Counted from the stretch's first letter, positions 25,059 through 34,695 are shown. The stretch: 37,842 nt of DNA from SFFI01 sp964398655 (GCA_964398655.1 CAYNNG010000017.1:1-37842), one strand, 5' to 3'. The notes: generated from the sequence alone by a model not told the origin. Translations and numbers: made by a program.

Positions 25059-26314
25059 GCAGGATCAATCTTGCGCAGAGCCTGCAGGCAGTAGTTCACT
25101 TCTTCCAAGCTGTTTTTCGGTCCAAAGGAAAAGCGGACGGAGGCTTCAGGGAAGCTACCCAAAGTTTGATGGGCTCTGGGAGCACACTGCAGTCCGGTCC
25201 GGGTCATTATTCCGTATATGTTTTCCAAGGCAAAGGCAATCTCCGCGTTATCCTGGCCTAAAAAGTCTAGGGATACCACGGGGAAACGCGGCGGAAGCTC
25301 GCGCAGCATAGTTAAACCTGCGCTGCGTGTGCGTGTGATTAAGTCCAAGGAAGCTTGGCAGGCATCTAGGCCCAGGCCTAAGAGCTTTACTCGGTCAGGA
25401 GACCAAGTATTCTGTACGCCCTCAAGAAAAGCTTTAGTCAGCTGCATTTCATGCTCATAAGAAGCGAAAGGGTCTTCTTGCTTCAAGAGTAAGTTCACGG
25501 CATAGCCCAGGCCCAGAATGCCCGGAAGATTTAAAGTTCCGGCCTCAAAGCGGTCGGGCAGGTGAGGAGGCATATCTTCAGAATCCGAGAAGGAGCCGGT
25601 TCCCCCAGAAATCAGAGGTTCCATGACGGCGGCCAACTCATCACTTAAGAGTACACCACCTATGCCCTGGGGTCCCTTGAGTCCCTTGTGGCCGGTGAAG
25701 CAGAAGGCATCTGCCTGAAAGGCTTGAGTGTCCAAGGGCAGGTGGCCGGCGATTTGGGCGGCGTCTATCACATAGAAAATTCCTCTCCTGTGAGCAATCT
25801 CGCCCAGCTCTACCAGGGGCAGGGTGGTGCCAGAGACGTTGGAAGCTCCCGTAAATACGAGTGCGCGAGTTTGTGGGCTAATTAAGTCTTCCACCCGGGC
25901 GGGGTCTAATTGTCCTGTTTCCTGGCAAGTTGCGACTGTAAGCTTTACCCCCTTTGCGGCTAACTGGTGTAAGGGACGCATCACAGCATTGTGCTCAACT
26001 GATGATGTGATAACCTCATCACCTGGCTGCAAAAAGCCCTTTAATACGAGGTTCAAGGAATGGGTAATATTGTTTGTGAAGATCACATTGCGAAAATTGG
26101 GAAAATTAAAATAACTTGCCAAGGACTTGCGGGCGCCTAGCACACCTAGGGCGGTCTCTTCTGCCCCTGGGTAATGGCCGCGGCCGATATTGTAACCTCC
26201 TGACTCAAAGTAGGCCGCAATTATCTGGCCCAGGCCCTCGGCTTTGGGTGAGGATGTAGAGGCATTATCAAAATAAACCGACCTTGCTGGGGTTGTGTGC
26301 TTTTCGCGATCCAT
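25055..26314 (-). CDS. Cysteine desulfurase / selenocysteine lyase family protein
   Basis: A 419-residue PLP enzyme of the class-V aminotransferase fold, close to the CsdB/SufS-like group. PLP-binding Lys210 sits in TGHKG, with His108 stacking and Asp184 binding the ring; the catalytic Cys377 is in LQCAPRAH. It removes S from cysteine or Se from selenocysteine as an enzyme-bound persulfide or perselenide. Lying convergent to selD and opposite yedE/tusA in a selenium gene set, it is a good candidate to feed selenium to SelD. Sequence alone does not separate the S and Se roles. Confidence 0.9.
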   Translation of the reverse strand: MDREKHTTPARSVYFDNASTSSPKAEGLGQIIAAYFESGGYNIGRGHYPGAEETALGVLGARKSLASYFNFPNFRNVIFTNNITHSLNLVLKGFLQPGDEVITSSVEHNAVMRPLHQLAAKGVKLTVATCQETGQLDPARVEDLISPQTRALVFTGASNVSGTTLPLVELGEIAHRRGIFYVIDAAQIAGHLPLDTQAFQADAFCFTGHKGLKGPQGIGGVLLSDELAAVMEPLISGGTGSFSDSEDMPPHLPDRFEAGTLNLPGILGLGYAVNLLLKQEDPFASYEHEMQLTKAFLEGVQNTWSPDRVKLLGLGLDACQASLDLITRTRSAGLTMLRELPPRFPVVSLDFLGQDNAEIAFALENIYGIMTRTGLQCAPRAHQTLGSFPEASVRFSFGPKNSLEEVNYCLQALRKIDPA

Positions 26315-26486
26315 AGCTTGCTCCTTGTATCTTGCGATTTGTTTTATAAATGCAATTCTAAGCTATTTGCCTGCTTATTGTTGGATTTGTGGGGAACGAT
26401 AGCTTATTGCTATTAAAAGGCAATTATCATAGTTTTTTACGATTCTTCAGGCTGAGTCTTCATGAACTAGATTAGACTTAAAAAAG

Positions 26487-26508
26487 CGTCAATGTGACGT
26501 ATAGGAGG
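26487..26508 (+). promoter_or_regulatory. Hairpin before the yedE ribosome site
   Basis: CGTCA-ATG-TGACG (26487-26499) is a 5-bp hairpin ending just before the AGGAGG ribosome site. It could influence translation, but it is short. Confidence 0.3.
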
Positions 26509-26513
26509 TTTTT

Positions 26514-27575
26514 ATGTCAAAATCTAAAGAGACCGTGAGCCTAATCGCTACCGGTGCGATTATCGGGATTATCGCCATTGTCCTCATGGTAAATGGCAAC
26601 CCCGGCAACATGGGCTTCTGCATTGCCTGTTTTATCCGCGATACAGCAGGTGCGCTCAAACTGCATTCTGCGCCTGTAGTGCAGTACCTGCGTCCTGAAG
26701 TTATTGGTATCATCTTGGGCTCTTTTATCATCTCCCTGGGTACTAAGGAATTTAAGGTGCGTGGGGGTTCCTCACCCGCCATTCGTTTCTTCCTGGGTCT
26801 CATGATCAGTATTGGCGCTCTGGTCTTCCTGGGCTGCCCCCTGCGTATGGTCCTGCGGATGTCCGCTGGTGACCTGAACGCCTGGATCGGCTTAATTGGT
26901 TTTGTAGCCGGTGTTTACGTAGGCACACTTTTCCTCAAAAAAGGTTTCTCTCTGAACCGCGCTCATAACCTCTCCAAGGCTGAAGGCACCGTAATGCCTG
27001 CCTTCCAGCTTGTGCTTCTGGCTATCCTTTTATTTGCACCTAGTGCCCTGGTTTTCTCCGAAAAAGGTCCAGGCTCCATGCATGCTCCTTTAGCTCTCTC
27101 TCTCATCCTTGCCCTCGTGGTAGGCGTAGCCGCACAGAGATCCCGTATCTGCCAAGCCGGAGGTATTCGTGACGTAATCATGTTTAAGGATCCTACCCTG
27201 CTCTGGGGCTCTGTTGCTCTACTGGTTGTAGCTCTCATTGCTAACCTTGTAGCCGGTACCTTCAATCTGGGCTTTACCGGTCAGCCTATTGCCCACACCG
27301 AATGGATTTGGAATATCCTGGGTCTCTTCATCGTAGGTCTGGCCTCCACCTTCCTGGGTGGCTGCCCCATGCGTCAGCTGGTCCTGACAGGTACGGGCAA
27401 CACCGACTCCGCTATTACCTACGTAGGCATGTTAGTTGGCGCGGCTTTCGCTCACAACTTTGGCCTGGCTTCTTCTGGCGATGGCACTACTGCCAACGGC
27501 CGGATTGCCACGATCTGCATTATTGTGATCCTCTTAGCCCTCGGTTTCTTCAACAGCAAGAAGGCTAAAGCCTAA
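26514..27575 (+). CDS. yedE: YedE family selenium/sulfur-related membrane protein
   Basis: A 353-residue integral membrane protein with about nine or ten hydrophobic segments, of the YedE/YeeE (DUF395) family. The paired conserved Cys motifs are present: GFCIACFIRD near the N-terminus, FLGCPLRM, and GGCPMRQL in the second half. The family is thought to import sulfur or selenium compounds, and the version next to selD and a TusA-like gene is the selenium-linked form. Start ATG 26514 follows AGGAGG. It is 62 nt upstream of the TusA-like gene, likely in one transcript. Confidence 0.9.
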   Translation: MSKSKETVSLIATGAIIGIIAIVLMVNGNPGNMGFCIACFIRDTAGALKLHSAPVVQYLRPEVIGIILGSFIISLGTKEFKVRGGSSPAIRFFLGLMISIGALVFLGCPLRMVLRMSAGDLNAWIGLIGFVAGVYVGTLFLKKGFSLNRAHNLSKAEGTVMPAFQLVLLAILLFAPSALVFSEKGPGSMHAPLALSLILALVVGVAAQRSRICQAGGIRDVIMFKDPTLLWGSVALLVVALIANLVAGTFNLGFTGQPIAHTEWIWNILGLFIVGLASTFLGGCPMRQLVLTGTGNTDSAITYVGMLVGAAFAHNFGLASSGDGTTANGRIATICIIVILLALGFFNSKKAKA

Positions 27576-27637
27576 GCTCATCGCTTATCTGGACTAGCCT
27601 GGCCTTTGCAAGGTCTTGGCAAAGAAAGAAGGTTTAT

Positions 27638-27844
27638 ATGAAAGAAGTAGATGCTCGCGGTTTATCCTGCCCCCAGCCTGTTTTACTCTTAGCAGAAGCA
27701 CTCAAGGGTTCCGACAAGGAAATTACCGTTTTAGTAGATGACTTTGCCCCCCTGGAAAATGTTTCTCGTTATGCACAAAATCATGGCTGCACAGTCAAAC
27801 ATAACGATAAGGGCGATTATACGGAAATTATCTGCACACGCTAG
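27638..27844 (+). CDS. TusA/YedF-like sulfur (selenium) carrier protein
   Basis: A 68-residue TusA/SirA fold protein with the persulfide/perselenide-carrying Cys11 in the conserved RGLSCPQP motif. Proteins of this family relay sulfane sulfur between enzymes; the YedE-linked copies are proposed to carry selenium. It equals the N-terminal half of YedF and lacks its C-terminal DsrE-like domain. It lies directly after yedE and ends at a terminator (27875-27903). Confidence 0.88.
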   Translation: MKEVDARGLSCPQPVLLLAEALKGSDKEITVLVDDFAPLENVSRYAQNHGCTVKHNDKGDYTEIICTR

Positions 27845-27874
27845 CGATACGTGTTAATTGACATGATGAAAGGG

Positions 27875-27903
27875 GGGTGTCTTGCCATGAGACACCCTCT
27901 TTT
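27875..27903 (+). terminator. Terminator after the TusA-like gene
   Basis: An 8-bp stem GGGTGTCT/AGACACCC (27875-27882, 27890-27897) with a 7-nt loop is followed by TCTTTT. Confidence 0.8.
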
Positions 27904-27973
27904 CGTATTTCGGCAACAGAAATTCCTAGGGCAAGAGCAAAGCAAGAATCTGGGAATTCTCACGGCTGTATAA

Positions 27974-28677
27974 ATGAATTTTATCTTTGTAATCCTAGAT
28001 GAACTGATAGACTTCTTTGGGGTAGTGATCCTATGGAATTCGTATATGGATTTGTCTATGGATTTACAGGGCTGGAATGCCCTCGCCCTGACTAATTTTA
28101 TGGGCTTTACGCTGATTTCCTCTTCTATCTCTAATCTTTTTGTTGGCACGGCTTACTTACCCGATTTGATTTACGAGGGTTCCCTGGATTTATATTTGAT
28201 CAGACCCTATAGGACATTTGCATTAATCAATCTTGAAAGATGTAATTTTTTGAGATTCGCGCTGACTTTTCCCTTGGGCCTAGCTTTGGCGGCAAAAGGC
28301 GTTCATTCGCTAGAGAGTTTTGCCTTCTATTTGTTAGCGTTATTTACTTGTATAATGGCTTCCTTTGTTTTGGAACTCATGGGTATCATGCTCTATGTTT
28401 TTTCTTTTTGCTTGAAAACTCATCTATGTTGAGCTTCTTTTTCCGTATGCTGACATCGATCAAAAAATACCCTTTGCACTATATAACAAACAAAATAATC
28501 AAGATACTCATCACGCTTGTGCCGGTCATATTCACAGCAACTATTCCAACTCGGATCCAATCTTTCCATAGCGGTTTTCAGTTTGTAGTCATTCTTATCG
28601 GTATTACAATAGCGACGGGCTATGCACTAAAGCATCTCTGGTTAAAAGGACTTCAATGTTATGAATCGGCAAATTAA
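27974..28677 (+). pseudogene. ABC-2 type permease remnant, N-terminally truncated and frameshifted
   Basis: Sequence of an ABC-2 family permease of the COG3694/COG4587 kind (motif GVVILWNSYM, then LYLIRPYRTF). It reads in one frame from ATG 27974 to TGA 28432, but the family-like sequence continues in another frame (ENSSMLSFFFRMLTSI to TAA 28677). Inserting one base near 28411 (TTG|AAA) would restore the frame. The usual N-terminal 20-30 residues are absent: an in-frame TAA sits just before the ATG. No ATPase partner is nearby. A sequencing error could explain the frameshift but not the missing N-terminus. It was probably once an exporter subunit. Confidence 0.75.
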
Positions 28678-29439
28678 AAAACACTTATACAGTGGTTATT
28701 TGTCTCTTAAAAAAGAATGGGTTTTTTCTTTTAACTTCGTCATGACCCTATTAACCTTGGCCATTAAGCGGTCATATACTTGTTTATGCTTGGCCGAATA
28801 TTTCCCACCGGAAGTGACCTCTCGGCTGTTGAGCTTACGGCTTACTACGTCATTGTAAATTTTGTCAGCATCACGATATCACCTGCCATGTATGTGGCAT
28901 ACGACCACATGGTGGCCATAAATACGGGCGATATCATTTTGGACTTTGTTAAGCCTGCCTCTTGTGTGATCAGGCGCTATATGACTACTTTTTTTCCAAC
29001 TCTGCTAAAACTTCTGCTCAACTTACTTGTTGTCCTGGTCATGCAAATCTGTGTACTCGATAAATTTGACTTGCACTCGGTAGGGCTGGGTGTGTTTTCT
29101 ACCCTCTTGGCTTTTTCCATACTTTATTTTTGGCAAGGGATAGTTGGTTGTATGGCCATTTACTTTCACGATATCACCCGCATTCGTGATGTCATTAATA
29201 GCTTAGGTATGGTTTTGGGCGGGAAATTATTACCCAGTGCCTTACTATGGGGCGATCTCAAAAAGATCGCCTATTGGACCCCCTTCCCTTATATTTATGA
29301 TGTGCCGACAAATTTTTTCCTAGGTCATATGAACTACATCTATCTCACTGTTCAAGCTTTATGGGTTCTTTTACTAGCTACACTTTATTCTATGTTCTTC
29401 AAATTTTTCGTACAGAGAAATATAGAGTATGGGGGCTAA
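28661..29439 (+). pseudogene. Second ABC-2 type permease, frameshifted
   Basis: Starts at ATG 28661, overlapping the first remnant by 17 nt, and reads MNRQIKKHLYSGYLSLKKEW before leaving frame. The family-like sequence resumes in another frame from about 28768 (VIYLFMLGRIFP) and runs to TAA 29439 with six hydrophobic stretches. One extra base near 28767 (AAG|CGG) would rejoin the halves. With that correction the protein would be about 260 residues, the usual size. This and the preceding gene form the paired permeases of a daunorubicin-resistance-like exporter, and both are broken. Confidence 0.75.
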
Positions 29440-29538
29440 GAATTAGCTTCGTTTTCCCGTGGAGAGCGGCCAGCCTGAATCCTTAATTAATGTTAAAATA
29501 TTAGTCATGAGTCAATACATTTGAAGGAGACAAGGGTT

Positions 29539-29799
29539 ATGCCCGCACCATTTATCGCTAGTTTTTTTACGGAACTGGGTGCTTTAGAATTTAAAGACTG
29601 CCTGCTTGCCTTACAGGACCCCGAAGCCACCATGATGCCGGTGCCCAGGCAGATTTCTGTTTCTTGTGGCACCGGAGTACGCTTCAGCTTAGACTTTGAT
29701 CCGGAGCGTATGAACAACCCTGACCTGGATTCTGTTTACCTAATCCAGGATGACCAATACAAACTGCTTTGGTCTCAAGATGAAGGCTGGCATAAATAA
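29539..29799 (+). CDS. DUF3343 small protein, putative Se/S carrier-like
   Basis: An 86-residue protein matching the DUF3343 / Se_S_carrier pattern, whose hallmark here is MPVPRQISVSCGTGVRF with one conserved Cys. Family members are found beside selenium-utilisation genes and are suggested to carry selenium or sulfur; this is not proven biochemically. Start ATG 29539 has AAGGAGA 10 nt upstream; an in-frame TTG at 29521 is not needed. It lies 14 nt before selA, almost certainly in one transcript with selA and selB. Confidence 0.82.
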   Translation: MPAPFIASFFTELGALEFKDCLLALQDPEATMMPVPRQISVSCGTGVRFSLDFDPERMNNPDLDSVYLIQDDQYKLLWSQDEGWHK

Positions 29800-29813
29800 T
29801 TAAGGATACCCAT

Positions 29814-31229
29814 ATGCAAGATAAAAACGCCTTGTTTAGAAATATTCCTCAAGTTGATAAGCTCCTGCAAGATGGAGACTTCCAGGCTCTGGCCCAAGAC
29901 TGGGGCTACAGCCGCCTGTCCGCGGGTCTGCAAGAAACCCTGGATGAACTCCGGGCGGATATCGCGGAAGGCAGAGTTACGAATGCCGCAGATCTCACCA
30001 GCGCCGCTATTTTGGCCCGGGTGCAGGCTAAGTACCAGGAGGCTCAGCAGCGTTTGATTCACCCCTTACTCAATTGTACCGGCATCAGCCTGCACACCAA
30101 TTTGGGCAGGGCCCCGCTTTCTCCTGGGGTCATGGCGAAAGTCAGCGCTGTGGCTGAAGCCTACTCCAACCTAGAATACCGCTTGGCGGAGGGCAGGAGG
30201 GGCAGCCGCTATGACTCGCTGGAATCCTTGATCTGCGATCTCTGCGGTGTGGAAGCGGCCCTGGTAGTCAACAATAATGCGGCAGCCGTAATGCTTATTC
30301 TCCGGGAACTGGCCAAGGGCAAAGAAGCCATTGTGTCGCGGGGCGAACTGGTAGAAATTGGCGGCAAGTTTCGGGTTCCCGATGTCATGGAAGAATCGGG
30401 GGCCAAGCTGGTAGAGGTGGGTACGACCAATAAGACGCGTCTGGATGATTATGCGAAGGCTTTCACGGAGGATACGGCCTGCATTTTGAAGGTCCACCGC
30501 TCTAATTTCCGCCTGGAAGGTTTCCAGGAAGAAGCGGGCTTGGAAGAACTATCCGCTCTGGCCCATGCCCAAGGCAGTCTCCTGGTGTATGACTTGGGCT
30601 CGGGTTTACTCCACCCCGATCCTCCTGCGGTCCTCCGGCAAGAGCCTACGGTTGCGGAAGCTGTGGCTGCCGACTGTGATCTGATCTGCTTTTCCGGCGA
30701 TAAGCTCCTAGGCGGCCCTCAAGCAGGCATTATTATCGGGCGCAAGGACCTCATGGACCGGATTAAGACCAATCCCCTCACAAGGGCCCTGCGCTGCGAT
30801 AAGTTAACTCTGACAGCCTTGCAGGAAACCCTGAAAATTTATCCTGACGTGGACCGTATTAACCGGGAGATTCCCCTCTTCCGTATGCTCACGATTTCTG
30901 ACCAAGACCTAGCCCAACGTGCCATTTGCCTACAGGATATCCTGGTTGCTGGGGGACTCTCTTCGGTAATTTGCCAGCCCCAGGCAGAGATCGGCGGGGG
31001 CTCAGTTCCCGGCGTCTATCTCTCTTCGGTTGGACTGGCCTTGGAGGCTAATCAGCTGGACTGCAGCCTGCCGTGCCTAGAAGCAGAACTGCGTTTAGGC
31101 CAGCCCCCCGTGATTGCCTATATCCAAAATGACCAGATTATCTTTGACCTGCGCACGCTTGAAGATCAAGATTTACCCCTGCTCGGCCAAGCTGTTTTAG
31201 CGGCCTATGACCGAGCCAAGATGGCATAA
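29814..31229 (+). CDS. selA: L-seryl-tRNA(Sec) selenium transferase
   Basis: A 471-residue PLP enzyme that converts Ser-tRNA(Sec) to Sec-tRNA(Sec) using selenophosphate. PLP-binding Lys297 sits in FSGDKLLGGPQAG (E. coli Lys295). The N-terminal ~60 residues form the tRNA-contact domain (RNIPQVDKLL), and LNCTGISLHTNLGRAP precedes the catalytic core. Start ATG 29814. It lies between the DUF3343 gene and selB, the usual selAB order. Confidence 0.97.
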   Translation: MQDKNALFRNIPQVDKLLQDGDFQALAQDWGYSRLSAGLQETLDELRADIAEGRVTNAADLTSAAILARVQAKYQEAQQRLIHPLLNCTGISLHTNLGRAPLSPGVMAKVSAVAEAYSNLEYRLAEGRRGSRYDSLESLICDLCGVEAALVVNNNAAAVMLILRELAKGKEAIVSRGELVEIGGKFRVPDVMEESGAKLVEVGTTNKTRLDDYAKAFTEDTACILKVHRSNFRLEGFQEEAGLEELSALAHAQGSLLVYDLGSGLLHPDPPAVLRQEPTVAEAVAADCDLICFSGDKLLGGPQAGIIIGRKDLMDRIKTNPLTRALRCDKLTLTALQETLKIYPDVDRINREIPLFRMLTISDQDLAQRAICLQDILVAGGLSSVICQPQAEIGGGSVPGVYLSSVGLALEANQLDCSLPCLEAELRLGQPPVIAYIQNDQIIFDLRTLEDQDLPLLGQAVLAAYDRAKMA

Positions 31230-31264
31230 AGCCCTGCATGCTGCTAGAGAAAGAGCCAGATTAG

Positions 31265-33169
31265 ATGAAGCACGTAATTATCGGTACTGCTGGACACGTA
31301 GACCACGGCAAGTCCAGCCTTATTAGGGCCCTGACCGGCCTCCAGACAGATCGTTTGGAGGAGGAGAAGAAGCGGGGGATTACCATTGACCTGGGTTTTG
31401 CCTGGCTAGACCTGCCAGACGGAGGCAAGGCGGGCATAGTTGACGTGCCGGGACACGAGCGTTTTGTCCATAACATGCTGGCGGGAGCAGGCGGCATTGA
31501 CTTGGCCATTTTAGTGGTGGCCGCGGACGAAGGGGTCATGCCTCAAACGGAAGAACATCTGGCAATTCTAGACCTTTTGGATATTAAAAAAGGCCTGATT
31601 GTCATGACCAAAATTGACCTGGTCGATCCCGAATGGTTGGATTTGGCAGAGGAAACTGTCCGAGAGGCGGTAGCGGGGACTTTCTTTGCCGAGGCGCCGA
31701 TCTATCGTGCCTCGGCCTATACAGGGGAAGGCATTGAAGAAGTTAGACAGGCGATCTTTCAAGCCATTCAGGACCTGCCAGAGAAAAATCCTGACTTAGC
31801 CTTTCGCGAACCGATTGATCGGGTGTTTTCCGTGGAAGGTTTCGGTACAGTTATAACGGGAACCATCTTCGAAGGACAGGTTAAGGTAGGGGATAAGCTC
31901 ATGGTCTATCCCCAGGCCCAGGAGGCCCGGGTCAGATCTATTCAAGTACACGAGACAGACGTTGACGAAGCCTTTGCGGGGCAACGCACCGCGATCAACC
32001 TGGCCCAAATTGCCAAAGACCAATTGGTGAGAGGTCAGGTTTTAGCCAGCCCCAACAGCCTGGAGGTCAGTCAGATCCTGGATGTGGAAATTCGGGTCCC
32101 TGCCAATTCACCTTTCGCGATCAAAGACCGGTCGCGGGTGCACTTTCACTATGGCGCGGCAGAAGCTCTCTGCCAGGTCCGTCTCCTGGGGGCGGGGAGC
32201 CTAGAGCCTGGAGACACCGGCCTGGCCCGCCTCAACTTCCAAGAGGACGTTTGTCTTAAATACCATGATCCCTTTGTGCTCCGCTTTTTCTCCCCGGTAG
32301 TTACCGTGGGCGGTGGCCACGTATTAGATCCCTGCCCTCGCACCTTCCGCATTAAAAACGCTGCCTGGCAGCAGCGTTTGCAGGAATTGCGCGAGGGTGA
32401 TGAGCAAACTCGGCTCCTATTAGCGCTTGATTCGGGCAGCCCGCATTTTGACCCCTTGACCAAGGCCGTGCATCGGGCCGGTTTGGACCAGCTGACCCCT
32501 CAAGCCCTTGCCCAAGTGTGCCACAACTTGGTGGAAGACAAGTTGGCTTATAAACTTACCGACCAGATTTACCTATCTACGGCTTTCCTTCATAATTTGT
32601 GCGCTTCTTGTGTCCGCATCCTAGGTAACTTCCACCAGGCCCAGCCCTTAAAGGCGGGGATGCGCCGGGAAGCCCTGCGGACAACTCTCCTCTCGGATGT
32701 GAGACTGGATTATACAGACAAGATTCTAGACTATCTCTTGGCCCAAGGTATGCTTAAAGAGCAAGCCGGTCTTATCTCCCTGCCTAACTTTAACTTTACC
32801 CTGACCTCCGAGCAGGAAAAAATTCAGGCTGCCATGCTGGCCCAATACCAGAAGGCTGGCTTTAGTCCGCCAGAAAACGCGGAGCTTCTGGCCCAGTTTA
32901 ATAAACAAGATCGTCCAGAAGACCTGCTCTCCAACCTGATTGATCGGGGAGACTTGGTCCGTCTGGACGATAAACTTAATCTTCATCCGGATTTCTTGGC
33001 AGAGGCTAAGGCCTATGTCATCTCGGAAATTGAAGCTAAGGGCAGTTTAAAATTGGCGGATTTCCGCGATCATATCAACTCCTCACGCAAGTACGCGGTA
33101 GCCATCCTGGACTACTTTGACCGCATCAAGCTTACACGGATGAAAGGTGACGTGCGGATCCTACTTTAG
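31265..33169 (+). CDS. selB: Selenocysteine-specific elongation factor
   Basis: A 634-residue GTPase that brings Sec-tRNA to ribosomes paused at UGA near a SECIS hairpin. G1 is GHVDHGKSS at residues 10-18, followed by DVPGHERF and the TKID guanine-binding motif. Three EF-Tu-like domains (about 1-350) are followed by the C-terminal winged-helix array (about 440-634) that binds the SECIS. Length fits the family (E. coli 614). The ribosome site is weak (AGAGAAAGAG), and the start lies 35 nt after selA. It is the last gene of the plus-strand selenium set and converges on the dehydrogenase gene. Confidence 0.97.
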   Translation: MKHVIIGTAGHVDHGKSSLIRALTGLQTDRLEEEKKRGITIDLGFAWLDLPDGGKAGIVDVPGHERFVHNMLAGAGGIDLAILVVAADEGVMPQTEEHLAILDLLDIKKGLIVMTKIDLVDPEWLDLAEETVREAVAGTFFAEAPIYRASAYTGEGIEEVRQAIFQAIQDLPEKNPDLAFREPIDRVFSVEGFGTVITGTIFEGQVKVGDKLMVYPQAQEARVRSIQVHETDVDEAFAGQRTAINLAQIAKDQLVRGQVLASPNSLEVSQILDVEIRVPANSPFAIKDRSRVHFHYGAAEALCQVRLLGAGSLEPGDTGLARLNFQEDVCLKYHDPFVLRFFSPVVTVGGGHVLDPCPRTFRIKNAAWQQRLQELREGDEQTRLLLALDSGSPHFDPLTKAVHRAGLDQLTPQALAQVCHNLVEDKLAYKLTDQIYLSTAFLHNLCASCVRILGNFHQAQPLKAGMRREALRTTLLSDVRLDYTDKILDYLLAQGMLKEQAGLISLPNFNFTLTSEQEKIQAAMLAQYQKAGFSPPENAELLAQFNKQDRPEDLLSNLIDRGDLVRLDDKLNLHPDFLAEAKAYVISEIEAKGSLKLADFRDHINSSRKYAVAILDYFDRIKLTRMKGDVRILL

Positions 33170-33209
33170 TGAAAAGTGAAGTTCGGTTCCTGCGCTGGGC
33201 CTAAGGAGT

Positions 33210-34475
33210 TTATGGCCAAATTCCACGCAGCTTAGTGGTCTCAATCAAACGCTTCATCGCCAGCATCTGGGCCGCGTCCCGATAGCAGACCTGGTATTCT
33301 TTTGCCATGGCAGCTACAGCGGCGTAGCCGTTCAAGATAATCGTGGCAACCTGTTTGTTGTAATCCTCGGGGGTAAGTTTGAGCTGCGAGAGGTTTTCCA
33401 CCCATTCCAGGTAAGAGCCAATTACCCCACCCGTATTAGCCAAGATGTCGGGGATTACCGGAATACCTTTTTCGTAGAGCCAGTCTTCAGCATCTGGAGA
33501 AACAGGACCATTAGCAGCTTCCACCAAGAGCTTACACTTGAGATCAGCTACATTATCTAAGTCAACTTGTCCGCCCAAGGCTGCCGGGATGAGGATATCG
33601 CAATCTAGGGCTAAGAGCTCAGCGTTGCTAATTCGTTGAGTACCAGGACCTGGAGTGTAGACGTCGAAGAGCTTGCGGGCGCTGGCGTGTGCATTGATTG
33701 CTTCAATTTCCAGACCTTCTGGATTATAAAGTCCGCCTGTGACATCGGAAATAGCAATAATTTTATAACCCAGTTCATGTAGCAGTTTGGCTGCTACCAT
33801 GCCCACATTGCCTGCCCCTTGTACAACAACCCTCAAGCCTTCTTCTTGGCCAGGGAATACTTCTTTGACGGCTTCGTGTGTGCAGAGCATAACCCCGTAG
33901 CCTGTGGCGGCCTGTCGCCCGGCCGAGCCGCCTAATTCTAAGGGTTTGCCGGTAACGACCCCGCGAGATATGACGCCTTTAAGCTTAGAATAGGTGTCAT
34001 AAATCCAGCCCATGATCTCAGCATTGGTGTTCATATCTGGGGCCGGTACGTCTTCCATTTCACCGATAATGGGGGCAATCTTCATAGTGTAAGATCGGGT
34101 AAGACGTTCCAATTCAGTTTTGCTCAGCTTAGTGGGATCGCAGGTCACACCGCCCTTAGCGCCTCCATATGGTATGTCTACCACTGCACATTTTAAGGCC
34201 ATCCAGCAAGCCAGGGACCGTACTTCTTCTAGGTCAACGTCCAGGGCGTAGCGGATGCCGCCCTTACCTGGCCCCCGTACGGTGGAATACTGGATACGGT
34301 AGCCTTCAAAAACTTGGATGCTGCCATCATCCATCCTGATGGGCATGGAGACTGCGAGCTCTCTTTCCGGATGCATCAAAGGTGCATAGTCGTCTGGGGT
34401 ATAGCCCTGACGTTCTGCGGCTATACGCATTTTTTCTAGTGTGGCTTCAAAAGGACTTTTCTTGCTGTGACTCAT
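33210..34475 (-). CDS. Glu/Leu/Phe/Val family dehydrogenase (glutamate dehydrogenase)
   Basis: A 421-residue NAD(P)-dependent amino acid dehydrogenase of the hexameric glutamate dehydrogenase type. The substrate site motifs GPGKGGIRY, the catalytic Lys in PYGGAKGGV, and APDMNTNAEIMGW are present, with the dinucleotide site GAGNVGMVAA in the middle. It deaminates glutamate (or related amino acids) and feeds electrons to Stickland-type reductions, fitting with glycine reductase nearby. It is a single minus-strand gene with 584 nt upstream before the tRNA. Glutamate is the likely substrate, but branched-chain specificity cannot be excluded. Confidence 0.93.
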   Translation of the reverse strand: MSHSKKSPFEATLEKMRIAAERQGYTPDDYAPLMHPERELAVSMPIRMDDGSIQVFEGYRIQYSTVRGPGKGGIRYALDVDLEEVRSLACWMALKCAVVDIPYGGAKGGVTCDPTKLSKTELERLTRSYTMKIAPIIGEMEDVPAPDMNTNAEIMGWIYDTYSKLKGVISRGVVTGKPLELGGSAGRQAATGYGVMLCTHEAVKEVFPGQEEGLRVVVQGAGNVGMVAAKLLHELGYKIIAISDVTGGLYNPEGLEIEAINAHASARKLFDVYTPGPGTQRISNAELLALDCDILIPAALGGQVDLDNVADLKCKLLVEAANGPVSPDAEDWLYEKGIPVIPDILANTGGVIGSYLEWVENLSQLKLTPEDYNKQVATIILNGYAAVAAMAKEYQVCYRDAAQMLAMKRLIETTKLRGIWP

Positions 34476-34695
34476 CTTGTTATCCCTTCATTTCTGCGTT
34501 CCAAATTTTGTTGGTATTGGATTTTGTTGGTGTTGGGCTTGATAAGGCTAAGAACCTAGCCTTTGACTGCTGGATTGATTATAGCTAGTCTGGTTTATTT
34601 AGTAAAGTTAAACAAGTCAAAGCTTCAAGTCTAGAAATTATTGTTGATTATACCTAAGGAGTGCGCATTTATCTCTCCCTTAGCTTTCTAGTTTT
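34476..34695. other. Promoter-side intergenic region of the dehydrogenase gene
   Basis: AT-rich, no gene. It contains the minus-strand ribosome site AAGGGATAACAAG just before the dehydrogenase start and loosely repeated TTTTGTTGGT stretches (34506-34535). No convincing promoter was picked on either strand. Confidence 0.4.

Noticed and set aside
28430..28432. UGA in the first ABC-2 permease as a Sec codon
   Set aside because: The family-like sequence continues in a different frame, so a frameshift is the simpler explanation, and no SECIS-like triloop hairpin follows.
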